Shown: in pieces, positions 16,428 to 24,965 of the stretch
Numbering within the stretch: the stretch's first letter is position 1
Layout of the letters: each line of letters starts with the position of its first letter
From: JANELJ01 sp024511395
Lineage (GTDB): Bacteria; Pseudomonadota; Gammaproteobacteria; GRL18
Direction: 5' to 3'
Assembly: GCA_963681975.1 (NCBI GenBank)
Contig: OY820613.1
Location: forward strand, 3,720,001 to 3,784,000
Length of the DNA stretch: 64,000 nucleotides
Notes under the pieces: generated by a model
What the model saw: only the letters and a program-made list of their open reading frames with translations
Database searches by the model: none
What the model was told of the DNA's origin: nothing
Position numbers and translations under genes: made by a program

Positions 16428-16920
16428 TATATGCAGGTATAGCTTTAAACTGTAAAACTGCGGTATGCACCATTAAGGCCATATTTTGGTCCGCAGAGCG
16501 ATAAAGCTGAATACCGGGTATCTGCTGAGACTGAAATGCCCAGTAACGGTATTGTTCCTGAGTATTATATAAATCAGAATCTTCCGTTAGACTGATTTCA
16601 ATAATAAAATCAATACGCTGGCTGTTTTTAACCCGTTCTCGGCCGAACAGTTCGTCAATATTGACAATACCCAGGTTGCGGATATGCATTTGTCCCAAAA
16701 AACCTTCCGGGCAATGCCCTGTTACGGCGTACTGGTGGCTGCTGCCGGTTTCTTCTGCACTGAGGTTTAATAAAGGGGCATCATCACAAATCAGGCGGGC
16801 GCCTTTATCAATTAACTGCAGGGCAGTTTCTGATTTACCGCTACCGCTGGAACCAATAAGGTAAATCCCCATATCCAGATACTCAATGAGCGTACCATGT
16901 AAGGGCAGAGCCGCTGTCAT
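16417..16920 (-). CDS. hprK: Short HPr kinase/phosphorylase-like protein, C-terminus replaced by IS sequence
   Basis: This corresponds to the C-terminal P-loop domain of HprK, which phosphorylates the regulatory serine of HPr. Walker A is GSSGSGKSETALQLI (about residues 23-37), followed by GARLICDD and RNLGIVNIDELFG blocks. The protein starts 5 bases after ptsN ends, so it is naturally the short form without the N-terminal domain, as in many proteobacterial nitrogen-PTS clusters. The last residues (about AYKPE) are encoded by the IS5-type right end, so perhaps 10-30 native C-terminal residues are lost. Activity is uncertain, because the C-terminal helix contributes to oligomer contacts in full-length HprK. 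Confidence 0.8.
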   Translation of the reverse strand: MTAALPLHGTLIEYLDMGIYLIGSSGSGKSETALQLIDKGARLICDDAPLLNLSAEETGSSHQYAVTGHCPEGFLGQMHIRNLGIVNIDELFGRERVKNSQRIDFIIEISLTEDSDLYNTQEQYRYWAFQSQQIPGIQLYRSADQNMALMVHTAVLQFKAIPAYKPE

Positions 16921-16925
16921 GGCGG

Positions 16926-17375
16926 TTAAATATTGATTAACAGGTTATAGACGGTTTCGGGAGAGGTGGCGTTTTCCAGGATCTGGCGGTTTTTGTCCTG
17001 GCGAAAAAAGTCAGCTAGGCGGGCCAGAATTTCCAGGTGTTCCTGGGTGGAGTTTTCCGGAACCAGCAGGGCAAACAGTAATTTGACCGGTTCCTGATCA
17101 ATGGCATCAAAATCTACCCCTTCAGCTAGGGAGATAAAAATGCCGATGGGTTCCTGACAATCTGGCAGCCGGCCATGCGGCAGTGCTACGCCATGACCAA
17201 TACCTGTGCTGCCAAGTCGTTCACGTTCAATCAGCAGTTCAAATATTTTATTGGCATTGTATTCAGGGTGATTTTCAGCAACAATATCGCTGATCACCTG
17301 AAGCACCTTCTTTTTGCTGCCGGCGGTGATATTGAGGCGGATTTGATCAAGTTTGAGCAAATTGTTGAATTTCAT
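16926..17375 (-). CDS. ptsN: Nitrogen-PTS EIIA protein PtsN
   Basis: PtsN (EIIA-Ntr) is a regulatory phosphoprotein of the nitrogen PTS, influencing potassium uptake and sigma-54 linked functions. It has 149 residues of the PF00359 fold. The phosphoaccepting histidine lies in GIGHGVALPHGRLPDC (about residues 57-72), where ALPHGR is the signature. It lies between hpf and hprK on the minus strand with a 5-bp gap to hprK, which supports co-transcription from the rpoN side. Confidence 0.95.
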   Translation of the reverse strand: MKFNNLLKLDQIRLNITAGSKKKVLQVISDIVAENHPEYNANKIFELLIERERLGSTGIGHGVALPHGRLPDCQEPIGIFISLAEGVDFDAIDQEPVKLLFALLVPENSTQEHLEILARLADFFRQDKNRQILENATSPETVYNLLINI

Positions 17376-17435
17376 AAGGTAAGAGTAAGGTAATCAGACC
17401 GGCTATGAGCCTGTAGGCTCATAGCCGGCTGGCAA

Positions 17436-17759
17436 TTATAGTTCGTGAGTCTTAAGGCTGACTTCACCGCGGCGGTGATCGGTCATTTTTTCTTTATGTT
17501 TTTTCACCTGACGATCCAGCTTGTCAATCAGCTTGTCAATGGCGGCGTACATATCTTCATCAACAGCTTCGGCGAAAACCTTGCTACCTTTAACCATAAG
17601 TGACGCTTCTGCTTTCTGACGTTGTTTTTCTACCGTTAAAATAACATGAGCATTGCTCACGATGTCAAAATGGCGTTCAACACGCTCCATTTTCTGGTTA
17701 ACATAGTCACGCATGGAATCGGTAACGTCGATATGGTGTCCGGTTATATCTATTTGCAT
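17436..17759 (-). CDS. hpf: Ribosome hibernation promoting factor HPF (short form)
   Basis: This 107-residue protein of the YfiA/HPF family binds the decoding region of the 30S subunit and promotes ribosome dimerisation in stationary phase. Typical blocks are MQIDITGHHIDVTDSMRDYV, LTVEKQRQKAEASLMVKG and AVDEDMYAAIDKLIDKLDRQ followed by VKKHKEK. It is the gene next to rpoN in most gammaproteobacteria. A GC-rich inverted repeat (TATGAGCCTGTAGGCTCATA, 17404-17423) lies between it and ptsN. Confidence 0.95.
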   Translation of the reverse strand: MQIDITGHHIDVTDSMRDYVNQKMERVERHFDIVSNAHVILTVEKQRQKAEASLMVKGSKVFAEAVDEDMYAAIDKLIDKLDRQVKKHKEKMTDHRRGEVSLKTHEL

Positions 17760-17843
17760 AAGATTAGCTCCTCGTTAACGGTGATTAGGCAGTAGGATAT
17801 TGGCTGCCTCACCTGTGTGATGCCATTAATCGGGTATGACCCA

Positions 17844-19385
17844 TCAGGCAATATTTTTTCTTTCATTTGAAGGCGGTATGGACATGGATTCGCGGTATTT
17901 TGCAACTGTCCTACGCGCCACCTTGTAATTCTGTTCTGCCAGTATAGTGGAAATTTTATTATCACTAAGCGGTTTTTTACTGTTTTCCTGGTTGATTAAC
18001 TTTTTAATAATCGCCCGGATGGCCGTAGCCGAGGCTTCCCCGCCACTGGCAGTATTGACGTGACTGGAGAAGAAGTATTTTAACTCAAAAATACCTCTGG
18101 GAGTATGCATATATTTCTGGGTGGTGACCCGGGAAATGGTAGACTCATGCATTCCCACTACCTCCGCCACATCCGCCAGTACTAGTGCTCGCATATGTTC
18201 TTCACCATATTCAAAAAAGTCCTTCTGGAAATTAACAATACAGCGGGCCACTTTTAATAAGGTTTCATTACGGCTCTGCAGGCTTTTTATAAACCAACGG
18301 GCTTCCTGCAGATGATCCTTAATGGAGTTCATGTCACTGTCTTTTTTTGCATCCTTAATCAGGTTCAGGTATTGCTCATTAATTTTAATGGTGGGCGCTG
18401 AATCGGGATTCAGCTCACAATACCAGTCACCCTTGATTTTTCTGACATAGACATCCGGTGTAATATAATGCGGCCGGTTATCTGAAATATGGCTGCCGGG
18501 TCGAGGACTGAGACTCTTTATCAGACCAATAACCTGGGCTAGGAGCTTCTCATCCAGTTTCATTCTGCGTTTTAAAGTGGTGAAATCACGGTTGGCCAGC
18601 AGGTTTAAATGTCTGGAAACTAGAATTCTGGCTTCCTGCAGCCAAGGGGTTTCACCATCCAGTTGTTTTAACTGCAGGAGAAGGTTTTCCTGTAAGTCTC
18701 TTGCGCCTACGCCCGGAGGATCAAAATTCTGTACCTGATGTAAGACCGCTTCAAGTTCATCTAGTTCAATTTTCTGTTCGGGCGGAAAAGATTCCAGCAG
18801 TTCTTCCAGCGACTGGGTCAGGTAACCGGCTTCATCTATGGTGTCAATAATGGCGTTAGCAATTTCACGATCCGTGTCACTGAATGGTGTCATTTCCATT
18901 TGCCAGAGCAGATGTTCCCTGAGGCTGTCCTCAGTTTTACCGTTATTTTCAAACAGGCTGGTGTCATCACCATTCCAGCTGCTGGTATTGCTTTGCCCGG
19001 CAGTATATTGATGGCCGGTATCATAGACATCATCCCAGTTAAAATCGGTAGACAGTTCATCAGGAATATTATTATGAGTGTTTTCGAAGTCAACCTGTTC
19101 AGAGTTGGCTTCAGACATGAAATCATCACCGGATGTATCGGTGTTATTCAGTTCGGAACTGTTTTTTTCCAGGGTATTATTCTGTAAAGATGGGCTATCA
19201 TCAGTGCCAGAATCGTTAGTATTAGAATTGCTCTCATCGACTTCCAGCATGACATTGCTGTCGAGAGCTTCTTGTATTTCCTGTTGAAGATTCAGGCTGG
19301 ACAATTGCAACAAACGGATCGACTGCTGCAATTGAGGCGTCATTGTTAGTTGTTGACCCAGACGTAGTTGGAGGGATTGTTTCAT
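17844..19385 (-). CDS. rpoN: RNA polymerase sigma-54 factor RpoN
   Basis: RpoN directs polymerase to -24/-12 promoters opened by enhancer-binding ATPases. The protein has 513 residues. Glutamine/leucine-rich region I (MKQSLQLRLGQQLTMTPQLQ then QSIRLLQ) is followed by an acidic region II (about residues 50-150). The core-binding domain and a helix-turn-helix (VAEVVGMHESTISRVTTQKY) come next. The C-terminal RpoN box is ARRTVAKYRES. In the ancestral arrangement lptB would lie directly upstream; here a nested IS stack starts 255 bp upstream (19641), so rpoN must be driven by a promoter in 19386-19640 or by the IS. The flanking hpf and ptsN order is normal. Confidence 0.97.
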   Translation of the reverse strand: MKQSLQLRLGQQLTMTPQLQQSIRLLQLSSLNLQQEIQEALDSNVMLEVDESNSNTNDSGTDDSPSLQNNTLEKNSSELNNTDTSGDDFMSEANSEQVDFENTHNNIPDELSTDFNWDDVYDTGHQYTAGQSNTSSWNGDDTSLFENNGKTEDSLREHLLWQMEMTPFSDTDREIANAIIDTIDEAGYLTQSLEELLESFPPEQKIELDELEAVLHQVQNFDPPGVGARDLQENLLLQLKQLDGETPWLQEARILVSRHLNLLANRDFTTLKRRMKLDEKLLAQVIGLIKSLSPRPGSHISDNRPHYITPDVYVRKIKGDWYCELNPDSAPTIKINEQYLNLIKDAKKDSDMNSIKDHLQEARWFIKSLQSRNETLLKVARCIVNFQKDFFEYGEEHMRALVLADVAEVVGMHESTISRVTTQKYMHTPRGIFELKYFFSSHVNTASGGEASATAIRAIIKKLINQENSKKPLSDNKISTILAEQNYKVARRTVAKYRESMSIPPSNERKNIA

Positions 19386-19631
19386 ATATTACAGCGTTAA
19401 TACCTGCCTGCTTGTTAAACCTGACTAATGTCAGATGCAAAAGTCAGATCTAAAAATCATGTCCTTTCATTATTAAAAATAGTGCCGGATGGCTGAATAA
19501 TCAATGTTTCTGGATATTTTATTTAAGCTATGTCTGAATAGTAGCGCAAATTATGTGCCATTGCAGTTGATTGGGATCAAAAAAAACAATTATTTTTCAA
19601 TGATTAAAATAATGGCTTTTAAATCAGTCTC
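19386..19631. other. rpoN upstream region, formerly the lptB-rpoN spacer
   Basis: This 246-bp AT-rich region was the lptB-rpoN spacer before the transposon entered. It has no convincing gene. The target repeat TTACAGTAA follows at 19632-19640. Confidence 0.5.
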
Positions 19632-19718
19632 TTACAGTAACTAAAGTTTAGAGTTTCAGCTCCCCCAAAAAGGAGAATCATTTAAAATTTATTGATTACC
19701 TCAGTTAACCGATAGTCC

Positions 19719-19830
19719 GTAACAGGAACCGGATATCCCTTGCTGAAGCCGCCGTGAATCCATCCATGGATGCTTTTCGACAGCCTCCCTGCTGTCGAAA
19801 CGTCATCAAGGGACACCCGGCCCCTGTTAC
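19719..19830 (+). repeat. Nested palindrome unit 1, within the IS4/IS701-like element
   Basis: An imperfect outer stem pairs GTAACAGG..CCGG..CCCTTG with CAAGGG..CCGG..CCTGTTAC. Inside are TCCATCCATGGA and a second hairpin TTCGACAGC-loop-GCTGTCGAA with a CTCCCT loop. It lies between the left terminal repeat and the transposase start. The inner parts match the reverse complement of the unit at 36362-36471. Confidence 0.8.
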
Positions 19831-19955
19831 TCCGAGGTAAACAAAATAATTCAGTAAAAACAGGAAAAAAATGTAAAAAAAAGCAAAAAACAGTTAACAA
19901 AAATTCGGCAGCATTGCTGCCTTCAGTAAGAAAAAACAAACTTCTGGAGGCCGCA

Positions 19956-20749
19956 ATGCACACCAAAGGATACAGCAATATCCCCGGTGAACTGTTTTAT
20001 TACATAACATTTTTAACCCGAGCGCTACCCCTTAGGAGCACAAAAACCTTTATTGAGTTACTAATGGGCAGTTTATTAACTCAATCAGGGTTTGTAACCA
20101 GTGCTATCTGGATACTGGACATGGTCAGACAATGGCCCGGTTATTATAAATGGCTTGAAACCGGTCATTGGTCTTATCTTAAACTGATGAGACAGTGGAC
20201 TGCCCTGTTTCTAAAGCTGTTTGGGGATAATCCGGTTTATCTGGCCATAGATGACTCTATCGTGCTGCGTCATTCCAAAAAGGCACCCATGAGTCAGATA
20301 CACCACCAGCATGGTAATAAAACCAATCTGTCCCGGTATGTCAGAGGGCAATGCCGGGTAGCACTGGCTGCGATTGTTAAGCGTTCTGGCTGTAATATGG
20401 CTCTGCTATTGTTATTACGTTTAACACCACAGGCCGGTAACAGTGGTAAACTGGTGATTGCCCGAAGTCTTATCCGGGCATTGCTGGAACCGCTAAAAGA
20501 TAAAGCGGTTACTGTATTGGTGGACAGTTGGTATATGCGCCGTTCTTTTATTGAACCGGTACAGGCTTATAATATGACGGTTATAGGTCAGGTACGAATC
20601 GATACCGTATTATATAAACGACCCTGGCAAGGTAAAGGCCGGGGACGACCCGGAAAATATGGGACACGTTATACAAAAGAAGAAATTAAACGGCTGCCTT
20701 TAAATAAGGAAACCGTACACCTGTATGGACGTGAACAGCAGGTTAATTA
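19956..20749 (+). pseudogene. IS4/IS701-like transposase, 5' part
   Basis: The chosen ATG (19956) follows a strong TGGAGG; the longer open frame upstream passes through a palindrome and is unlikely to be coding. The part contains AIDDSIVLRHSKKAP with the first Asp and VTVLVDSWYMRRSF with the second. It is interrupted at TAATTA by IS insertions and continues at 27332. Joined, the protein would have about 430 residues. Confidence 0.88.
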
Positions 20750-20869
20750 GTTCGACCTGAATAAATCATAGCACATTGATTTATAAAGAAATATTGCTTG
20801 ATTATGGGTGTTAAATTTGCAGGTTTTTGGTAAAATAAGCCTTATTACCTTGCAAATTTCCAGACCAGA

Positions 20870-22237
20870 ATGAAGCCAGAGAAACAGCCAAAAATACCTC
20901 AGGAAGACCTGTTCAGGATGCGCCTTGAAAACATGCTGGACATAAACCATGAGTTGATTAAGTTATCAAAACACATAGATTGGGAAAGTCCTGATAAAGA
21001 ATGGGGCGCTTTGTTTGTATCCACTAAAGGTGCTCCTGCCATACGCACTCGTTTGATTGCAGGATTGCATTACCTGAAACACCTGCATGATTTATCAGAT
21101 GAACAGGTAGTAAAAGGCTGGACAGAAAATCCGTACTGGCAGTATTTCTGTGGAGAAGAATACTTTCAGCATAAAATGCCTATACACCCTGTGACCATGA
21201 CCAAATGGCGTAACCGGCCGGGTAAATCAGGCAGTGAAAAATTACTGATTGAAACCATTAAAGCCGGACTAAAGAGTAAAACCATAAAGCCCGGCAGTTT
21301 AAAGAAAGTCACGGTAGATACTACCGTACAGGAAAAGAACATCGCTTTTCCAACCGATTCAAAGCTCCTGAACAAAGCCAGAGAAAACCTGGTTAAACTG
21401 TCCAAAGAGCACGGTATTAAACTGCGCCAGAACTATAATCGGGTTGGGCCGCAATATGTACTAATGGCCAGTCGTTATGCACATGCAAAACAGTTTAAAC
21501 GCATGAAGAAAATGAACAATAAACTGAAATCCCGTTTAGGTCGTGTTAAACGGGATATTGAACGACAACTGCCCAATTATTCTGTCGATATTCAGTCATT
21601 GTTTGAAGTAGCTCTAAAACAGGCTCAGAAACTGATTGAGCAGGAGCAGCACAGTAAGAACAAGCTTTACAGTTTACATGCTCCTGAAGTTGAGTGTATC
21701 AGTAAAGGCAAAGCTCATAAGCCTTATGAATTTGGTGTTAAAGCCAGTATCGCGGTAACTAACAAGGAAGGCTTTGTTATTGGCGCTCAAAGTTGTCCGG
21801 GCAATCCTTATGATGGACATACCTTGCTGCCACAACTGGAACAAATAAAACAGTTTACAGCCGTACAGCCGTACAGCCGTACAGCCGTACAGCCGGAACA
21901 GTGCTTTGTTGACCGTGGTTATCGTGGACATGAAGTAAAAGACACTAAAGTTTTTATCTCAGGTCAGAAGCGAGGCGTTACCCGAAGTATTAAAAAGGCA
22001 TTAAAACGGCACAGTGCGATTGAGCCTGAAATCGGTCATATGAAAAACGATGGCCGTTTAGACCGCTGCTACCTCAAAGGTGCAGTCGGTGATGCCATTA
22101 ATGTGGTTATGGTAGCCGCTGGTCATAACTTAAGAAAGATCCTCAATAAGCTCCGGCTTTTGTGGCTCAAAATTATTTCCGGTTTGATGGGATATTTTAT
22201 CAAACCAGAACAATCAGCCGCTTTAAACCTGGCTTGA
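20870..22237 (+). CDS. IS5-family transposase with 8-residue repeat expansion (copy C)
   Basis: The 455-residue transposase is the same as copy B except for an in-frame expansion of the CCGTACAG tract to four units (21861-21892). That adds YSRTAVQP-type residues just before the second catalytic Asp (CFVDRGYRGHE). All three DDE blocks are present, so it may be active if the loop tolerates the extra residues. Confidence 0.92.
   Translation: MKPEKQPKIPQEDLFRMRLENMLDINHELIKLSKHIDWESPDKEWGALFVSTKGAPAIRTRLIAGLHYLKHLHDLSDEQVVKGWTENPYWQYFCGEEYFQHKMPIHPVTMTKWRNRPGKSGSEKLLIETIKAGLKSKTIKPGSLKKVTVDTTVQEKNIAFPTDSKLLNKARENLVKLSKEHGIKLRQNYNRVGPQYVLMASRYAHAKQFKRMKKMNNKLKSRLGRVKRDIERQLPNYSVDIQSLFEVALKQAQKLIEQEQHSKNKLYSLHAPEVECISKGKAHKPYEFGVKASIAVTNKEGFVIGAQSCPGNPYDGHTLLPQLEQIKQFTAVQPYSRTAVQPEQCFVDRGYRGHEVKDTKVFISGQKRGVTRSIKKALKRHSAIEPEIGHMKNDGRLDRCYLKGAVGDAINVVMVAAGHNLRKILNKLRLLWLKIISGLMGYFIKPEQSAALNLA
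21861..21892 (+). repeat. CCGTACAG x4 tandem repeat inside transposase
   Basis: There are four exact tandem copies of the octamer; other IS copies carry one (12832-12839) or three (41683-41706, 57514-57537). Confidence 0.97.
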
Positions 22238-22715
22238 TGTCAGACTTAAAACGGTATTATTCAGGTTGAACTAATTAACCTGAGATCTGGATAAGAACCC
22301 AGTCATTTACCTAAATACAGAGAGTTTTCATATCACTCTCATCTATTCTGATTGTCGGCTTGTCTTTTTTATGGCAATAGGCAATCAGAGAACCAATAAG
22401 GTTCAACATAAAACCACTTACGCTTCTATGACGTGAATGTTCAATCTGTGTAATATTTTTTAGCTGATCATTAACCGTTTCAATTATAAAATGTTTTTTC
22501 AGCATAATCTTATCCCACAATGCAATGGCACGTGTTTTCATGTTTCGTCTGACATTGGTAATAAGCCCGACATCCTGTTCAAACAGTTCATCACTTAAAA
22601 GACTGGAGACATAGCCTTTGTCACCATAAAGCTTTCCATATAAGTCTTTGGCCATTTCAGGAACCGGTTTTCTGTCATCTACATTACCGGCCGTCAATTT
22701 AGTGGCCAGTATTTC

Positions 22716-24213
22716 GTCCACCCTGAATAAAACATATAGCATTGATTTATAAAGAAATATTGCTTGATTATGGGTGTTAAATTTGCAAGTTTTTGGTAAA
22801 ATAAGCCTTATTACCTTGCAAATTTCCATACCAAAATGAAGCCAAAGAAACAGCCAAAAATACCTCAGGAAGACCTGTTCAGGATGCGTCTTGAAAACAT
22901 GCTGGACTTAAATCATGAGTTGATTAAGTTATCAAAACACATAAACTGGGAAAGTCTTGATAAAGAATGGGGAGCCCTGTTTATATCCACTAAAGGCGCT
23001 CCTGCTATACGCACTCGCCTGATTGCAGGATTGCATTACCTGAAACATCTGCATGATTTATCGGATGAACAGGTCGTAAAAAGCTGGACAGAAAATCCGT
23101 ACTGGCAATGTTTTTGTGGAGAAGAATACTTTCAGCATAAGATGCCTATACACCCTACGACCATGACCAAATGGCGTAACCGGCTGGGTAAGTCAGGCAG
23201 TGAAAAATTACTGATTGAAACCATTAAGGCCGGACTAAAGAGTAAAACCATAAAGCCCGGCAGTTTAAAGAAAGTCACGGTAGATACTACCGTACAGGAA
23301 AAGAACATCGCTTTTCCAACCGATTCAAAGCTCCTGAACAAAGCCAGAGAAAACCTGGTTAAACTGTCCAAAGAGCACGGTATTAAACTGCGCCAGAATT
23401 ATAATCGGATTGGACCTCAATATGTATTAATGGCCAGTCGTTATGCTCATGCAAAACAGTTTAAACGCATGAAGAAAATGAATAATAAACTGAAATCCCG
23501 TTTAGGTCGCGTTAAAAGGGATATTGAACGACAACTGCCCAATTATTCTGTTGATATTCAGTCACTGTTTGAAGTGGTTCTGGAACAGGCACAGAAACTG
23601 ATAGAGCAGGAGCAGCACAGTAAGAACAAGCTTTACAGTTTACACGCCCCGGAAGTCGAGTGTGTCAGTAAAGGCAAAGCTCATAAGCCTTATGAATTTG
23701 GGGTTAAAGCCAGTATCGCTGTGACCAACAAGGAAGGCTTTGTTATTGGGGCTCAAAGTTGTCCAGGAAATCCTTATGATGGACATACCTTGTTACCACA
23801 ACTGGAGCAGATAAAACAGTTTACAGCAGTACAACCGGAACAGTGCTTTGTTGACCGGGGTTATCGTGGACATGAAGTAAAAGACACGAAAGTTTTTATC
23901 TCAGGTCAGAAACGAGGCGTTACCCGAAGTATTAAAAAGGCATTAAAACGGCGCAGTGCGATTGAGCCTGAAATTGGTCATATGAAAAACGATGGCCGTT
24001 TAGACCGCTGCTACCTCAAAGGTGCAGTCGGTGATGCCATTAATGTGGTTATGGTAGCCGCTGGTCATAACTTAAGAAAGATCCTCAATAAGCTCCGGCT
24101 TTTGTGGCTCAAAATTATTTCCGGTTTGATGGGGTGTTTTATCAAACCGGAGCAATCTGCTGCTTTAAACCTGGCTTGAGGTCAGGCTTAAAACGGTATT
24201 ATTCAGGTTGAAC
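22716..24213 (+). mobile_element. IS5-type element copy D, subtype II (1498 bp)
   Basis: The ends are GTCCACCCTGAATAA and TTATTCAGGTTGAAC. The 6-bp duplication TATTTC (22710-22715 and 24214-24219) is confirmed by the empty site AGTATTTCACC in IS982 copy 1. Subtype II differs from the other copies by scattered substitutions and is nearly identical to copy G. Confidence 0.97.
22836..24179 (+). CDS. IS5-family transposase, subtype II (copy D, intact)
   Basis: Intact 447-residue transposase beginning MKPKKQPKIPQEDLF. Subtype-specific residues include LDLNHELIKLSKHINWESLD, IHPTTMTKW and FEVVLEQAQK. All DDE blocks are present. The protein is identical to that of copy G (55019-56362), while the nucleotide sequences differ at a few positions, for example in the CYLKGAV codons. 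This points to recent transposition of subtype II. Confidence 0.94.
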   Translation: MKPKKQPKIPQEDLFRMRLENMLDLNHELIKLSKHINWESLDKEWGALFISTKGAPAIRTRLIAGLHYLKHLHDLSDEQVVKSWTENPYWQCFCGEEYFQHKMPIHPTTMTKWRNRLGKSGSEKLLIETIKAGLKSKTIKPGSLKKVTVDTTVQEKNIAFPTDSKLLNKARENLVKLSKEHGIKLRQNYNRIGPQYVLMASRYAHAKQFKRMKKMNNKLKSRLGRVKRDIERQLPNYSVDIQSLFEVVLEQAQKLIEQEQHSKNKLYSLHAPEVECVSKGKAHKPYEFGVKASIAVTNKEGFVIGAQSCPGNPYDGHTLLPQLEQIKQFTAVQPEQCFVDRGYRGHEVKDTKVFISGQKRGVTRSIKKALKRRSAIEPEIGHMKNDGRLDRCYLKGAVGDAINVVMVAAGHNLRKILNKLRLLWLKIISGLMGCFIKPEQSAALNLA

Positions 24214-24965
24214 TATTTCACCTTTATGATTAATGATCAGGTGAAGTTTAAACCCATAGAACCACCCCATGGTCGATTTACCTCGCTGAGCAACACCATC
24301 AAAGACTTTATGCCTGGGTATGCGAATGTTGTGGCATACTTTAATGCTGGTCGCATCAACAAAGGCAATTCCGGTTGGCTTTCCTTTGCAATGAGTAAAG
24401 TAAGCGCATAATGGCACCAGTACCGATGACATCACTCACAGGAAACGGGTATAGCTCAATAAATTTGGAAACTCTTTCCTAAGATGTTGATGCACATGGC
24501 ATAAATAATAACTCTTAAAATCTTTGTAATGTGACTGATGAAAGTTAATCAGGATAGTCATCAGTTCACCGGGGCTCATTACACCTTGTCGTCTTCTCTT
24601 TTTATCACCGGATTCCAGCAGTGTTTTTTCCCATTCAGGATAAAAGAACTGGTTGAAATCATCGATATTACAATATAATTCATCTATAGTAGTCACTTGC
24701 CTGTTCCTTGTTCAAATTCATTTGATTTGGTCATTAAATGATCTGATTGCATATTCTGGCCGATCATGAACACTGATTCTGATTTATCGTGAACACTGTT
24801 TCTGAACCATCATGAACACCCATTCTGTTCTATCGTGAACGCCGATTCTGATCTCATCGTGAACACTTTTACTGTTTTTCCAGAATCAGTGTTCACGATG
24901 GATCAGAATCCTTTCCCACACATTGATATTCAATAACTGCTAACCTCCCTGATTTTTATTGGGGA

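Larger units (their letters stand above)
20750..22271 (+). mobile_element. IS5-type element copy C (1522 bp)
   Basis: The ends are GTTCGACCTGAATAA and TTATTCAGGTTGAAC, flanked by 6-bp TAATTA repeats (20744-20749 and 22272-22277). The extra 24 bp relative to the 1498-bp unit are three additional CCGTACAG units. It inserted at the left junction of the IS982 element. Confidence 0.95.
22311..24696 (-). pseudogene. IS982 transposase, interrupted and with a nonsense change (copy 2)
   Basis: The coding parts are 24220-24696 and 22311-22715, reading the same protein as copy 1 (15300-16181). It is split by the IS5-type copy D and independently carries GGA to TGA right after YTRFL (24436), so it was or became dead on its own. 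Copy 1 supplies the uninterrupted reference for both events. Confidence 0.92.

Noticed and set aside
20747..20950. A 67-codon antisense frame repeated at the left end of each IS5-type copy
   Set aside because: It recurs only because the element is repeated; it overlaps the transposase start and terminal repeat in antisense.
22311..22829. A 172-codon minus-strand frame joining IS5-type and IS982 sequence as a new protein
   Set aside because: Its first 35 codons are antisense IS5-type terminus; the rest is the C-terminal part of the interrupted IS982 transposase.
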